From contig NZ_JACHCL010000001.1 in the NCBI RefSeq assembly GCF_014200725.1, positions 1,984,001-2,048,000 on the forward strand: DNA of 64,000 nt, given 5' to 3'. This DNA comes from Janthinobacterium silvisoli. GTDB taxonomy: Bacteria > Pseudomonadota > Gammaproteobacteria > Burkholderiales > Burkholderiaceae_D. A program made the translations under genes and the position numbers. Shown one piece after another: positions 8,897 through 17,841 of the stretch. The notes under the pieces were generated by a model, which worked only from the letters and a program-made list of their open reading frames with translations, was not told the DNA's origin and searched no databases. Position 1 is the first letter of the stretch, and the number at the start of each line of letters is the position of its first letter.

Positions 8897-10687
8897 ATGA
8901 ACGACGGCATGCATCAAGGACAGCGCAGCCTGTGGGATATTCTCGGTACGGAACCCACAGGCGACGAGCGCGCCATCAAGCGCGCCTATGCGAAGCAACT
9001 GAAAGTCACGCGGCCCGACGACGATCCAGCCGCCTTCCAGCAGCTGCGCGATGCGTACGAGTATGCGCTGCGCAACGCGCCCATGTTTGCCGTGCAGTGG
9101 CAGGAGCAGGAACAACAGCAAGAGCCGCAGGAAGAAACCATAGCACCTGAAACACAAGCTGCACCTGCCGAACTGTGGGGTGTGGTGGCACAGGAAACGG
9201 TGCCCGCGAACATGCCATCGCCTGCGCCCGAACTATGGGGCATCGTCGCCATCGATCCGGCCGAACAGGCAGCCGGCTTGTGGCATGAACTGATGACGCT
9301 GGCGCAGCACCACAATGCGGCCGACATGCTGCCCGGTTTCATGCAAGGCGAAGAACTGCTTAATCTGGACGTGCGCGAAGAATTCGAGCTGTGTGCGCTC
9401 CATTACTGCGCCAGCGAAGGCTATGACCTGTCGCTGCGCCAGGCCCTGTTCGACATACTCGGTTGGAATGAAGACCATGCTTATCTGGCCCGCCGCCAGC
9501 CGGAGCTGATGCACAACGCCATGGCACGCTACCGGGCCGACCGGTCCTACGCCCTGTTCCTGGACAACCGCGACCAGCATCGCGGCATCGCCTGCCTGCT
9601 GTCGCAACAACCACCATCGGCTTACGGGCGGCAGTTGTTCGACCAGGCATTTACGGAAGAAGTCAAAGATCTGCTGCGTACAGTGCGCTGGCACCATCCG
9701 GAAATGCTGGTCTACAAACTCGATGAAGATCTGTTTCAACGCTGGGAACACGCTGTCCATAGCAAGCGCTATTTCAAGGACACGGCCCTCACCTCGATAG
9801 GTCTGGGTTGCGCGCTCAATTTCATGCTGGCGACCATTGCTGGCGTAGCGCGCCTGCAGCTGCTGCAGCCGCAATGGACCAATTTACTGCTCTGCCAGGC
9901 GCTGGCTTTTACGCTGATGGCGATGCATGCCTTCAGCTGGCCTGCTCCGCTATTCGCGCGCTGGCAATCACTGAAAGAGCGCAGTGTCGAAAGCCTGCCG
10001 GTCTTGCGCGAACGTCCAGCGCTGTTGTATCTGGCCTGGATAGTACCGTTCCTGGTCGTCGGCGTACTGTACTTCATACCGTCGCCAGGCAACGCCCTGC
10101 GCATTGCGACCACCAGCGGCTTATGCTTCGCTACCTTGATCGCCGGCGCCGCAAGCCGCTCGCTACTGACTGGCAGACAATTGCTGTACATGGTAGGACT
10201 GACCTTGTTTTCCACCCTGATCATCATGGGCAAGGGAACGTCTGCCGTGAACGGCAACGAAGGCATGATGCTGTCATTCTGCGCGCTGATGCTGGCCATC
10301 CGCGCCAAGGAAGGGTTGTATGCTGCATGTGGCGGCACCGTAGTCATGCTGCCACGGTTGCGCATGGCATGGATCATCGGCTGCATCACCTTGATACTGG
10401 AACTGTATCTGCATCTTTTACCCGCCGCCCTGCTCGGTGCAGCATTGTTTGCCTGGTCTTGCATCGGCATGCTGCTCGCGCCCTGTGAGTTCAACGTGAA
10501 GGCTGGCTGGCCGGTGGCGCTGGCGCCTGCCATCACTTCTTTCATACTGGTCCATCAGCAGGACGCCACGCAAATGCAACCGCTGCTGCGCCTGGCCGTC
10601 GTCCTGGCACTGGCAGTGCTGTACTTCACCGTACGCAGTATTTATCAGTCCTACCGCATGTCTTTGTCTAAACCCGGGCTGTCATAA
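8897..10687 (+). CDS. Membrane J-domain-like co-chaperone (DjlB/DjlC-like)
   Basis: This 596-aa protein begins with a J-domain-like module (about residues 11-60: SLWDILGTEPTGDERAIKRA followed by the partner helix). The canonical HPD tripeptide is replaced by R-P-D (TRPDDDP), as I recall for the DjlB/DjlC partners of HscC. A Glu/Gln-rich linker and a helical central region follow. The C-terminal half (about 300-590) has roughly eight hydrophobic segments, so the J module would sit on the cytoplasmic face of the inner membrane. It starts directly at the hscC stop, supporting a dedicated Hsp70-J pair. The role of the membrane part is unknown. Confidence 0.8.
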   Translation: MNDGMHQGQRSLWDILGTEPTGDERAIKRAYAKQLKVTRPDDDPAAFQQLRDAYEYALRNAPMFAVQWQEQEQQQEPQEETIAPETQAAPAELWGVVAQETVPANMPSPAPELWGIVAIDPAEQAAGLWHELMTLAQHHNAADMLPGFMQGEELLNLDVREEFELCALHYCASEGYDLSLRQALFDILGWNEDHAYLARRQPELMHNAMARYRADRSYALFLDNRDQHRGIACLLSQQPPSAYGRQLFDQAFTEEVKDLLRTVRWHHPEMLVYKLDEDLFQRWEHAVHSKRYFKDTALTSIGLGCALNFMLATIAGVARLQLLQPQWTNLLLCQALAFTLMAMHAFSWPAPLFARWQSLKERSVESLPVLRERPALLYLAWIVPFLVVGVLYFIPSPGNALRIATTSGLCFATLIAGAASRSLLTGRQLLYMVGLTLFSTLIIMGKGTSAVNGNEGMMLSFCALMLAIRAKEGLYAACGGTVVMLPRLRMAWIIGCITLILELYLHLLPAALLGAALFAWSCIGMLLAPCEFNVKAGWPVALAPAITSFILVHQQDATQMQPLLRLAVVLALAVLYFTVRSIYQSYRMSLSKPGLS

Positions 10688-10737
10688 TCAGCGCCATACG
10701 TTCAACCGCAACCATTTAAATTACTGAAACTCGCACC

Positions 10738-13092
10738 ATGTCCACACAAACCAATTTATTTGACGATGCCCAGCCTGAGCCCATCGAGCCGGATGAACCG
10801 GTATTCGACGGCGAAGCGCTGACCCTGTCCACCTTCGCCGAACGCGCCTATCTCGACTACGCCATCTCGGTGGTCAAGGGCCGCGCCCTGCCCGACGTCT
10901 GCGATGGCCAGAAGCCGGTGCAGCGCCGCATCCTGTACGCGATGAATGAGCTGGGATTGAATGCCACGGCCAAGCCGCGCAAATCGGCGGCCGTGGTCGG
11001 CGACGTGCTGGGCAAGCTGCATCCGCACGGCGACCAGTCCGTGTACGACGCGCTGGTGCGTATGGCGCAAGACTTTTCGCTGCGTTATCCGCTGATCGAT
11101 GGACAAGGTAACTTCGGCTCACGCGACGGCGACGGCGCGGCGGCGATGCGCTACACGGAAGCGCGCCTGACCCCGATCGCCAAATTGCTGATGGATGAAA
11201 TCGGCATGGGCACGGTGGATTTTCAGGCCAACTATGACGGCTCGACGGAAGAGCCAAAGCTGCTGCCGGCACGCCTGCCGATGGTGCTGCTCAATGGTGC
11301 TTCCGGTATCGCCGTGGGCCTGGCGACGGAAATCCCATCGCACAACCTGACGGAAGTGGCCAAGGCGGCCGTGGCCATGATACGTGATCCAAAGATCACG
11401 CACGCCGAGCTGATGGCCATCATTCCTGGCCCGGATTTCCCGGGCGGTGGCCAGATCATCACGCCGCCATCGCAAATCCAGGACATGTATGCGAGCGGCC
11501 GTGGCAGCATGAAGGTACGCGCGCGCTGGAAGATCGAAGAGCTGGCGCGCGGCCAGTGGCAAGCCGTGGTCTCGGAACTGCCACCGGGTACTTCGTCGCA
11601 AAAAGTACTCGAAGAAATCGAAGAGCTGACCAATCCGAAGATCAAGCTGGGCAAGAAAGCGCTGTCGCCGGAACAGGTCGCGCTGAAGGCGCTGATCCTC
11701 AATTCGCTCGACACCATCCGCGATGAATCGGGCCGCGCTGCACCGGTACGCCTGGTGTTCGAGCCAAAATCGAAAAACCAGGATCAGAACGAATTCATGC
11801 TGATGCTGCTGGCGCACACGTCGCTGGAATCGTCGACCTCGATCAACCTGGTGATGATAGGCGGCGATGGCCGTCCGCGCCAGAAGGGTTTGGGCGATAT
11901 CCTGCGCGAGTGGATCGATTTCCGCTTCGCCACCGTGACGCGCCGCACGGGCTACAAACTGGGCAAGGTCAGGGACCGCATCCATATCCTGGAAGGCCGT
12001 GAAGCGATCCTGCTCAATATCGACAAGGTGATCCACATCATCCGCAATTCGGATGAGCCGAAAGCGGCGCTGATCGAAGCGTTCAATTTGTCCGAACGCC
12101 AGGCTGACGATATCCTGGAAATCCGTCTGCGCCAGCTGGCGCGCCTGGAAACCATCAAGATCCAGCAAGAGCTGGCGGAACTGCGCAAGGAAGAAAAATC
12201 CCTGCAAGACTTGCTCGATAACCCGGGCTCGATGAAGCGCGCCATCATCCGTGAAATCGAAGCAGATGCGAAACAGTTTGGCGATGTGCGTCGCACCCTG
12301 ATCGAAGAAGCGCAAAAAGCAGTCGCCGAACAGAAGGTAGTCGATGAACCGGTGACCGTCATCATTTCGGAAAAAGGCTGGGTACGCGCGCGTACCGGCA
12401 TCGGCCACGATGCGGCCCAATTCACCTTCAAGGCCGGCGACTCCCTGCACGGCGCCTTCGAATGCCGCACCGTCGATACCCTGCTGGGCTTCGGCAATAA
12501 CGGCAAGATTTATTCGGTGCCGGTAGCTGCCCTGCCCAACGCGCGTGGCGACGGTGTGCCGATCACGACCCTGGTCGACCTGAGCGGCGGCACGCCTGGT
12601 AACGCCATCCGTATCCTGCATTACTTTGCAGGCAATGGCGCCACCAATCTGCTGCTGGCGTCCAACGCCGGCTATGGTTTCATCGCAAAAGCAGGCGATA
12701 TGGCCAGCCGCTTGAAAGGCGGAAAATCGTTCATCACCCTGGACGATGGCGATGTGCCACTCGAACCAAAAGTGATTCCTGACGCGGCCAGCGCCCTGGC
12801 TTGCGTCACGGACGGCGCACGCCTGCTGGTATTCGGCCTCGATGAAATGAAAACCCTGTCCAAGGGTGGTACCGGCGTCAAGCTGATCGAACTGGAAGGC
12901 AAGGACAAATTGCTGGCCGTGCAGCCGATCACGCAGCGCGGCGTGGTGGTGTCGGGCATAGGCCGGGGCGCGAAGCCGCAAGATGTCTCGCTGGGGGCTA
13001 CCGCGCTGGGTGAGCACTTCGGCAAACGCGCGAAGAAAGGCAAGCCATTGGCATCCAAGCTGAAACCGCAGAAGATGACGGCGATAGGCTAG
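10738..13092 (+). CDS. parC: DNA topoisomerase IV subunit A
   Basis: ParC is the DNA-cleaving subunit of topoisomerase IV. The 784-aa protein shows the winged-helix region with [12 protein letters not shown], the [20 protein letters not shown] block with catalytic Tyr139, and a C-terminal DNA-wrapping domain from about residue 530. At the quinolone-contact position equivalent to E. coli Ser80 it carries Gln100, with Asp104 at the Glu84 position. It follows the J-domain gene by 50 bp and ends at a strong terminator, closing the parE-hscC-djl-parC run. GyrA is excluded mainly by length, N-terminus and the parE linkage. Confidence 0.95.
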   Translation: MSTQTNLFDDAQPEPIEPDEPVFDGEALTLSTFAERAYLDYAISVVKGRALPDVCDGQKPVQRRILYAMNELGLNATAKPRKSAAVVGDVLGKLHPHGDQSVYDALVRMAQDFSLRYPLIDGQGNFGSRDGDGAAAMRYTEARLTPIAKLLMDEIGMGTVDFQANYDGSTEEPKLLPARLPMVLLNGASGIAVGLATEIPSHNLTEVAKAAVAMIRDPKITHAELMAIIPGPDFPGGGQIITPPSQIQDMYASGRGSMKVRARWKIEELARGQWQAVVSELPPGTSSQKVLEEIEELTNPKIKLGKKALSPEQVALKALILNSLDTIRDESGRAAPVRLVFEPKSKNQDQNEFMLMLLAHTSLESSTSINLVMIGGDGRPRQKGLGDILREWIDFRFATVTRRTGYKLGKVRDRIHILEGREAILLNIDKVIHIIRNSDEPKAALIEAFNLSERQADDILEIRLRQLARLETIKIQQELAELRKEEKSLQDLLDNPGSMKRAIIREIEADAKQFGDVRRTLIEEAQKAVAEQKVVDEPVTVIISEKGWVRARTGIGHDAAQFTFKAGDSLHGAFECRTVDTLLGFGNNGKIYSVPVAALPNARGDGVPITTLVDLSGGTPGNAIRILHYFAGNGATNLLLASNAGYGFIAKAGDMASRLKGGKSFITLDDGDVPLEPKVIPDAASALACVTDGARLLVFGLDEMKTLSKGGTGVKLIELEGKDKLLAVQPITQRGVVVSGIGRGAKPQDVSLGATALGEHFGKRAKKGKPLASKLKPQKMTAIG

Positions 13093-13106
13093 ACTAGTAT
13101 CGTCAC

Positions 13107-13139
13107 TGAAAAAAGACAGGCTCGCCTGTCTTTTTTTTT
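13107..13139 (+). terminator. Intrinsic terminator after parC
   Basis: A 10-bp stem, AAAAGACAGG paired with CCTGTCTTTT around a CTCG loop (13111-13134), is followed by a run of T. It ends the parE-parC transcription unit. The next gene lies on the opposite strand. Confidence 0.9.
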
Positions 13140-13167
13140 CGCCTGTTGCTATCAAGAGCAGCTACTG

Positions 13168-13506
13168 TCAATACCGCGCCAGCCTGAGGATATCTGCCGC
13201 CGCTTCGACAATTTCTATCACCTCTTGCGGCGCAGCCGACGTACCGCCTAGCGCATAACGGTTCATGCCCAAGGGGATCAGCGCGGTAGCTGGCCTCGCG
13301 CGGGGCCTGTCATCGGGACCGGGCGCCATGCTCGTCACCATACCGGCGCCGTTGGCGGCCACGTCGAAATCAAGCACCTTGCGCCCCTTGCGGCTGGGTG
13401 GAAAGGCAAACGTGGCCGTGGGCCGGTACACTTCGATACCGGCGGCATCTTCCTCGAACGAATGCGTCCAGCTACCGCTGGGCAGTGCGCTTGTCATGCC
13501 ATGCAT
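13168..13506 (-). CDS. Conserved hypothetical protein downstream of the M43 protease
   Basis: This 112-aa protein has no signal peptide or membrane segment. The visible pattern is SWTHSFEEDAAGIEVYRP, FPPSRKGRK near the middle, then GPGPDDRP, which resembles small single-domain proteins of unknown function containing W-x-H-S-x-E-E-D and FPPSRG motifs. The chosen ATG at 13506 has AGGGAGGGAG just upstream. An ATG 24 bp further up would place that ribosome site inside the gene. It starts about 15 bp after the M43 protease stop on the same strand and so is probably co-transcribed. No function can be assigned. Confidence 0.65.
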   Translation of the reverse strand: MHGMTSALPSGSWTHSFEEDAAGIEVYRPTATFAFPPSRKGRKVLDFDVAANGAGMVTSMAPGPDDRPRARPATALIPLGMNRYALGGTSAAPQEVIEIVEAAADILRLARY

Positions 13507-13520
13507 GCCATCTCCCTCCC

Positions 13521-15788
13521 TTAAAAACACGATATTACGCCGGCCAGGTTTTCATAGCCGCTCACGGAGGGCGACCAGGCCGTGCCATTCCACGCCTTGT
13601 GGAATAGCGCGCCGTTGCTTCCCCTGACGAACACGTCCAGGCGGTTCGCCGCCCAGGCCGTGGCGCGGGGGCGCGAAGTGCAAATGCCGCCCAGGTTTTC
13701 AAAACCTGTCAGCGACGGTGCCCAAGCCGTGCCATTCCATGCCTTGTGATACAGCGCGCTATCCGTACCGATAACGAACAGGTCTAGCCGGTTTTCCGCC
13801 CACGACACGGCTTCCACTTCACCGACACAAATACCGCCCAGGCGCTCGTAGCCATCGATGGACGGCCCCCACTTCGCGCCATCCCACCACTTGTGGTACA
13901 GCGCGCCATCGGTGCCGGTCACAAACACGTCGAGACGGTTAGTGCCCCAGGCCACGGCCTTCGGCGACGAGCTACAGATGCCGCCCAGCCGTTCATAGCC
14001 CGTCAGCGACGGTCCCCAGGCCGTGCCATCCCACCACTTGTGGTACAGGGCGCGGTCCGTGCCGATAACAAACACGTCAAGGCGGTTCGGCCCCCACGCC
14101 ACCGCTTCCGGCTGTCCCAGGCAAATGCCGCCCATCGCTTCGTAACCGGTCACCGAGGGTCCCCAGGCCGAGCCATTCCACCATTTGTGATACAGCGCGC
14201 GGTCCGTGCCGACGACAAACACATCGAGCCGGTTCGGCCCCCAGGCCACGGCGCGCGGATCGCCTACGCATAAGCCTCCCAGCGCTTCATAGCCTGTCAG
14301 CGACGGTCCCCAGGCCGAGCCATTCCACCATTTGTGGTACAAGCCGCTGTCGCTGCCGGTAACAAACACATCGAGCCGGTTCGCTCCCCACGATACCACT
14401 TGCGGCGCACTGGTAACTATGCCGCCCTGCGCTTCATAAGCGGTGACGGACGGCGCCCACGCCGTCCCATTCCAGGCTTTGTGATACAGCGCACTATCGG
14501 TGCCCACAACGAAGACGTCGAGGCGATTGGCGCCCCAGGCCACCACGGGCGAAGAACTCTGGCGTGGTGTCGTCCCACCGCCACCACCCGCCGCCGTGCC
14601 GATGCTGGCGCGCGGACCATCGAGGCAAGCCTGCATGCGCGCCACCTGGCCAGCCGTGAACATGAACATGGCGGGGTCATCCACGTAATCCATATAATTC
14701 ATGAACATGTCGCCATTCGGCCCGTTATTGCACGACACATGCGGGAACGAAGGCGTGCCCGTATTCGCGCCACCCTGGTTCGGCGTATCGGCCACGTTAT
14801 CGGTACCCGTGCAGCCTGTGCCATCGTCGCCCCAGATATGATTCAGGTTTAGCCAGTGCCCCACTTCATGCGTGGCCGTGCGACCCAGGTGGAAAGGCGG
14901 CGCCGCCGTGCCGATGGTACCAAAGGCCGATTGCAGTATCACCACGCCGTCGGTAGCAGCCGGGCCACCTGGAAACTGCGCATAACCGAGCAAGCCGCCA
15001 CCGAGCTGGCAGATCCAGATATTGAGATAGGTATCGGCCGGCCAGGCATTCATGCCACCGGTCGCTTGCGACTTGACGGCATCGTCGGCGCCAAACGAGG
15101 TGACGCTGGTCTGGCGCCGCTCAATGCCGCTGGTGGCCGCGCCATGGGGATCGAGCGTGGCCAGCGCAAATTCCACGCGCGCGTCGGCCGTCAACGGCAA
15201 AAAGGGGGCGGGTGTATTGGCCACGTCCGTGTTGGTATGCCGATAGTCGCGGTTCAGCACATCGATCTGGCTGGCCACTTGCGCGTCCGAGATATTCTGC
15301 GCCGCCGTATTCCACACCACGTGCACCACCACCGGTATGGTGGTCACGCCCGAGCGGGCAGCAAGCCCCTGGTCGCCCTCATACAGGCCAGCCAGGTTTT
15401 CGATCTCGTCGCGCACGCGTGCATAGGAGGGATCTTCATTCAGCAGGCGGCGATACACAGTCATCGTGGCACAGGTGCGTACCTGCGGCGTGCCGCCCCC
15501 CTCGCCATTGGCGCCGCCGTTAGCACCGCCATTTCCGCCATCCATGCCTGCCCCACCACCTGCGCCGCCCATGCCACTGCCAGTCCCCGCGTTCATGCAA
15601 CTGGCACTGCCCATATCGTGCTCCGCGCCAGGCATACCACCGGCATGAATGGCCGCCTGGTCGGCGTACGATACGCCCAGGCGCTCATCCACGTCGCCTT
15701 TCACGTCGCCCTCGATGGGCATATCTGGCATCGTTTGCCGGTCGCCAGAACCGCTGCTTGCTACTTTTTTCGTTCTAGTGGTGTTCAT
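13521..15788 (-). CDS. M43-type zinc metalloprotease with C-terminal seven-repeat propeller
   Basis: This 755-aa protein has three parts. Residues 1-100 lack a classical signal peptide and end in a Gly/Asn/Met-rich linker. Residues about 105-395 form a pappalysin/cytophagalysin (M43) protease domain with [11 protein letters not shown] (His307, Glu308, His311, His317) and a Met-turn MNYMDY near 373. Residues about 413-755 hold seven tandem repeats of about 49 aa with the pattern W-x-x-NRLDVFV-x-G-(T/S)-(D/N)-x-x-L(Y/F)HK-x-W. These resemble the seven-bladed PLL-type fucose-binding lectins. Probably an exported protease with a glycan-binding propeller. How it is secreted is unclear. An AAAGGG ribosome site precedes the ATG. 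Confidence 0.85.
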   Translation of the reverse strand: MNTTRTKKVASSGSGDRQTMPDMPIEGDVKGDVDERLGVSYADQAAIHAGGMPGAEHDMGSASCMNAGTGSGMGGAGGGAGMDGGNGGANGGANGEGGGTPQVRTCATMTVYRRLLNEDPSYARVRDEIENLAGLYEGDQGLAARSGVTTIPVVVHVVWNTAAQNISDAQVASQIDVLNRDYRHTNTDVANTPAPFLPLTADARVEFALATLDPHGAATSGIERRQTSVTSFGADDAVKSQATGGMNAWPADTYLNIWICQLGGGLLGYAQFPGGPAATDGVVILQSAFGTIGTAAPPFHLGRTATHEVGHWLNLNHIWGDDGTGCTGTDNVADTPNQGGANTGTPSFPHVSCNNGPNGDMFMNYMDYVDDPAMFMFTAGQVARMQACLDGPRASIGTAAGGGGGTTPRQSSSPVVAWGANRLDVFVVGTDSALYHKAWNGTAWAPSVTAYEAQGGIVTSAPQVVSWGANRLDVFVTGSDSGLYHKWWNGSAWGPSLTGYEALGGLCVGDPRAVAWGPNRLDVFVVGTDRALYHKWWNGSAWGPSVTGYEAMGGICLGQPEAVAWGPNRLDVFVIGTDRALYHKWWDGTAWGPSLTGYERLGGICSSSPKAVAWGTNRLDVFVTGTDGALYHKWWDGAKWGPSIDGYERLGGICVGEVEAVSWAENRLDLFVIGTDSALYHKAWNGTAWAPSLTGFENLGGICTSRPRATAWAANRLDVFVRGSNGALFHKAWNGTAWSPSVSGYENLAGVISCF
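13524..14552 (-). repeat. Seven tandem 147-bp coding repeats (propeller blades)
   Basis: The 3' part of the M43 protease gene consists of seven in-frame units of 147-153 bp. The codons for the N-R-L-D motif recur near 13630, 13783, 13932, 14079, 14226, 14373 and 14520. Units 2-5 are closest to one another at the DNA level. The array is coding, not a CRISPR or satellite. Such repeats can expand or contract by recombination, but seven copies is exactly one closed seven-bladed propeller. Confidence 0.85.
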
Positions 15789-15893
15789 GATGTATCCCTT
15801 TCAGTCTGCCTGCCAATTCACTATGGCATGCAGAAAACATGATGAATTGAGAAACATCAAGACTGAATAGGACGGCTGACGAAAGCGGCGGGC

Positions 15894-15923
15894 AAAAAAA
15901 AAAGACAGCCGTAGCTGTCTTTT
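15894..15923 (-). terminator. Intrinsic terminator of the Ala/Lys-rich protein gene
   Basis: Read on the minus strand, AAAAGACAGC pairs with GCTGTCTTTT around a short loop and continues into a run of T. It lies about 30 bp after the stop of the Ala/Lys-rich gene and separates it from the M43 protease gene. Confidence 0.85.
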
Positions 15924-15954
15924 GCGCTGCAGGACCAAGCCTGCAGGCACACAA

Positions 15955-16431
15955 TTACTTGGCGGCGGCCGCCTTGATGTCGGCTTCTGCCTTGGCCTTG
16001 GCCGCTTCAGTTTTAGTAGCGGCGAGGGCCTTGTCGGCATTCGCGTCCACTTTTTCCTTGGCGACCTTGGCGTCCGCTTTCACGGAAGCCTTGCCAGCTT
16101 TGGCGTCTGCATTGGCAGCGGTTTTTTCGGCTTTGGCTTCTGCCTTGGCCTGATCTTCAGGATCGGCTTTCACGACCTTGTCGTGTGCCTTGGCCTTGGT
16201 TTTAGCAGCCTTGTGGTGGGCATCAGCTTTCTTTTGATCGGCTTTGGCTTGTGCCTTGGCGACGTCTGCGTCAGCATTGGCATCGACCTTGGCTTCCGAG
16301 GCAGCAGCCTTGTTCACGTCTTTTTGTGCGGACGCCTGGGCTTTCACGACAGCTTCGGTGGCCGGCGCCGTTTGTGCAAAAGCGGCGCTGGCAAACAGGG
16401 TAGCGATAAGGGCGGCGAGTAATTTGTTCAT
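15955..16431 (-). CDS. Exported Ala/Lys/Asp-rich repetitive protein
   Basis: This 158-aa protein starts with a clear signal peptide (MNKLLAALIATLFASAAFA, then Q). The rest is almost only Ala, Lys, Asp, Glu, Val and Thr in imperfect repeats such as KADAK, KAEAK and ADADVAKAQ, predicted to form one long charged helix. The ATG at 16431 is preferred over one 15 bp upstream, because the AAAGG ribosome site lies between them. It is monocistronic with its own terminator. The composition resembles histone H1-like tails or periplasmic helical stress proteins, but the signal peptide argues against DNA binding in the cytoplasm. Function unknown. Confidence 0.75.
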   Translation of the reverse strand: MNKLLAALIATLFASAAFAQTAPATEAVVKAQASAQKDVNKAAASEAKVDANADADVAKAQAKADQKKADAHHKAAKTKAKAHDKVVKADPEDQAKAEAKAEKTAANADAKAGKASVKADAKVAKEKVDANADKALAATKTEAAKAKAEADIKAAAAK

Positions 16432-16638
16432 GATGTGACCTTTCAATGTCGTTAAAATTCTTATGATTCATTCTGATAAAGGCGGGCAAAATGTTCAAAG
16501 TTTGCCTGGCACCGCCGTCGTTTTCACGTCCGGCGATGGCATGACTTCATAGTAGAGCAAGAAGTAAAACCACACTGTGCGTTAGCCCACGCAAGGAGAA
16601 ATATGTTCAGTTGAGCAATTTCCCAATGCGTGGCGAAG

Positions 16639-17841
16639 TCATAGCGCCAGCGCCGCATGGCGCGCAGCCACCCACTCTTCATTGGCCGGCTCCACGCCCA
16701 CCACGATGCGGCTGTCTGCGCTGGAAATCACGCTGGCGTTGTCTGCATTGGCGGAGCTATCGAGCACGGGGCCGACAAAACCCAGCTGCGCGCAGATGCG
16801 CTGGCGCAGTTCTGCACTGTGCTCGCCTATGCCTGCTGTAAACACCAGCAGATCCAGGCCACCGAGCACCGCCGTCAGCGCGCCGATCTCGCGCACGATG
16901 CGGCGCACATACAGGGCCAGCGCCGCGCGTATGCGTTCACCCGTGGCATCCTGGCGGTCTTGCTGCGCCAGCAGCACGGGCGGGTCGGCCGACACGCCGG
17001 AGACGCCCAGCAAGCCCGATTCGTGGTACAGCACATGCGCTACTTTTTCCAGCGACAGCTTCTCGATCTCCATCAGGTAAATCACGGCGCCCGGATCGAG
17101 CGCGCCGCAGCGCGTGCCCATCATCAGGCCATCGAGCGCAGAAAACCCCATGGTCGTGCCCACGCTGCGCAAACCGTCCATCGCACATAGGCTGGCGCCG
17201 CTGCCCAGGTGGGCCACGATGACCTTGCCGCGCGCGACAGCACCGAAGCGCTGTTCCAGCACCAGCGACTGGTATTCGTAGGACAGGCCATGAAAGCCAT
17301 AGCGGCGCAAGCCCCGCTCCCACGCATCGTAGGGCAAGGCCAGCATCTGCTCCACCTGTGGCACCGTGTGATGGAAGGCCGTATCGAAACACGCCACCTG
17401 GGCGATGTCGGGACGCGATGTCAGCAGCACTTCGATCGCTTCCAGCGCGAATGGCTGGTGCAGGGGCGCCAGCGGGATAAAACTTTTCAGGTCGGCCAGC
17501 ACGTCGAAATCGATGCGCACGGGAGCAAAATACTTGCTGCCGCCATGTACCACCCTGTGCGCCACGGCCTTCAAGGTACGCCCTGCCAGCTGCGCCATTA
17601 CCCGTTCGCGGATAGTTTCGAGCGCCGCGTGATGCGGCAGCTGCGGGTCCAGTTGCAAGGCTTGCGGCGGCTGGCCGCCAGCGCGGAAGGTCGCGCTTTC
17701 GCGGCCTATGCCTTCCACCTTGCCGCTCCATTCCGGCTGCTGCGGCACGGTCTCGCCACTGGCATCGAACAGGGCGAACTTGATACTGGACGAGCCGCAG
17801 TTGAGCACCAGGATCAGGGAATTTTCTGTGCTAGGACTCAT
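16639..17841 (-). CDS. ackA: Acetate kinase
   Basis: AckA interconverts acetyl phosphate plus ADP with acetate plus ATP, allowing substrate-level phosphorylation. The 400-aa protein has the N-terminal LVLNCGSSSIKFALF, the HRVVHGG motif, FDTAFH, the ASKHA phosphate motifs (AHLGSGASLCA) and FTAGIGEH. The ATG at 17841 overlaps the TGA of the upstream phosphate acetyltransferase gene (ATGA), which decides the start over a possible one 48 bp upstream. It is the last gene of the FNR-box operon and completes a Pta-AckA pathway suited to oxygen limitation. Confidence 0.96.
   Translation of the reverse strand: MSPSTENSLILVLNCGSSSIKFALFDASGETVPQQPEWSGKVEGIGRESATFRAGGQPPQALQLDPQLPHHAALETIRERVMAQLAGRTLKAVAHRVVHGGSKYFAPVRIDFDVLADLKSFIPLAPLHQPFALEAIEVLLTSRPDIAQVACFDTAFHHTVPQVEQMLALPYDAWERGLRRYGFHGLSYEYQSLVLEQRFGAVARGKVIVAHLGSGASLCAMDGLRSVGTTMGFSALDGLMMGTRCGALDPGAVIYLMEIEKLSLEKVAHVLYHESGLLGVSGVSADPPVLLAQQDRQDATGERIRAALALYVRRIVREIGALTAVLGGLDLLVFTAGIGEHSAELRQRICAQLGFVGPVLDSSANADNASVISSADSRIVVGVEPANEEWVAARHAALAL

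Noticed and set aside
13524..14552. Regular 147-bp repeats resembling a CRISPR or satellite array
   Set aside because: The repeats are in frame, encode propeller blades and have no repeat-spacer structure.
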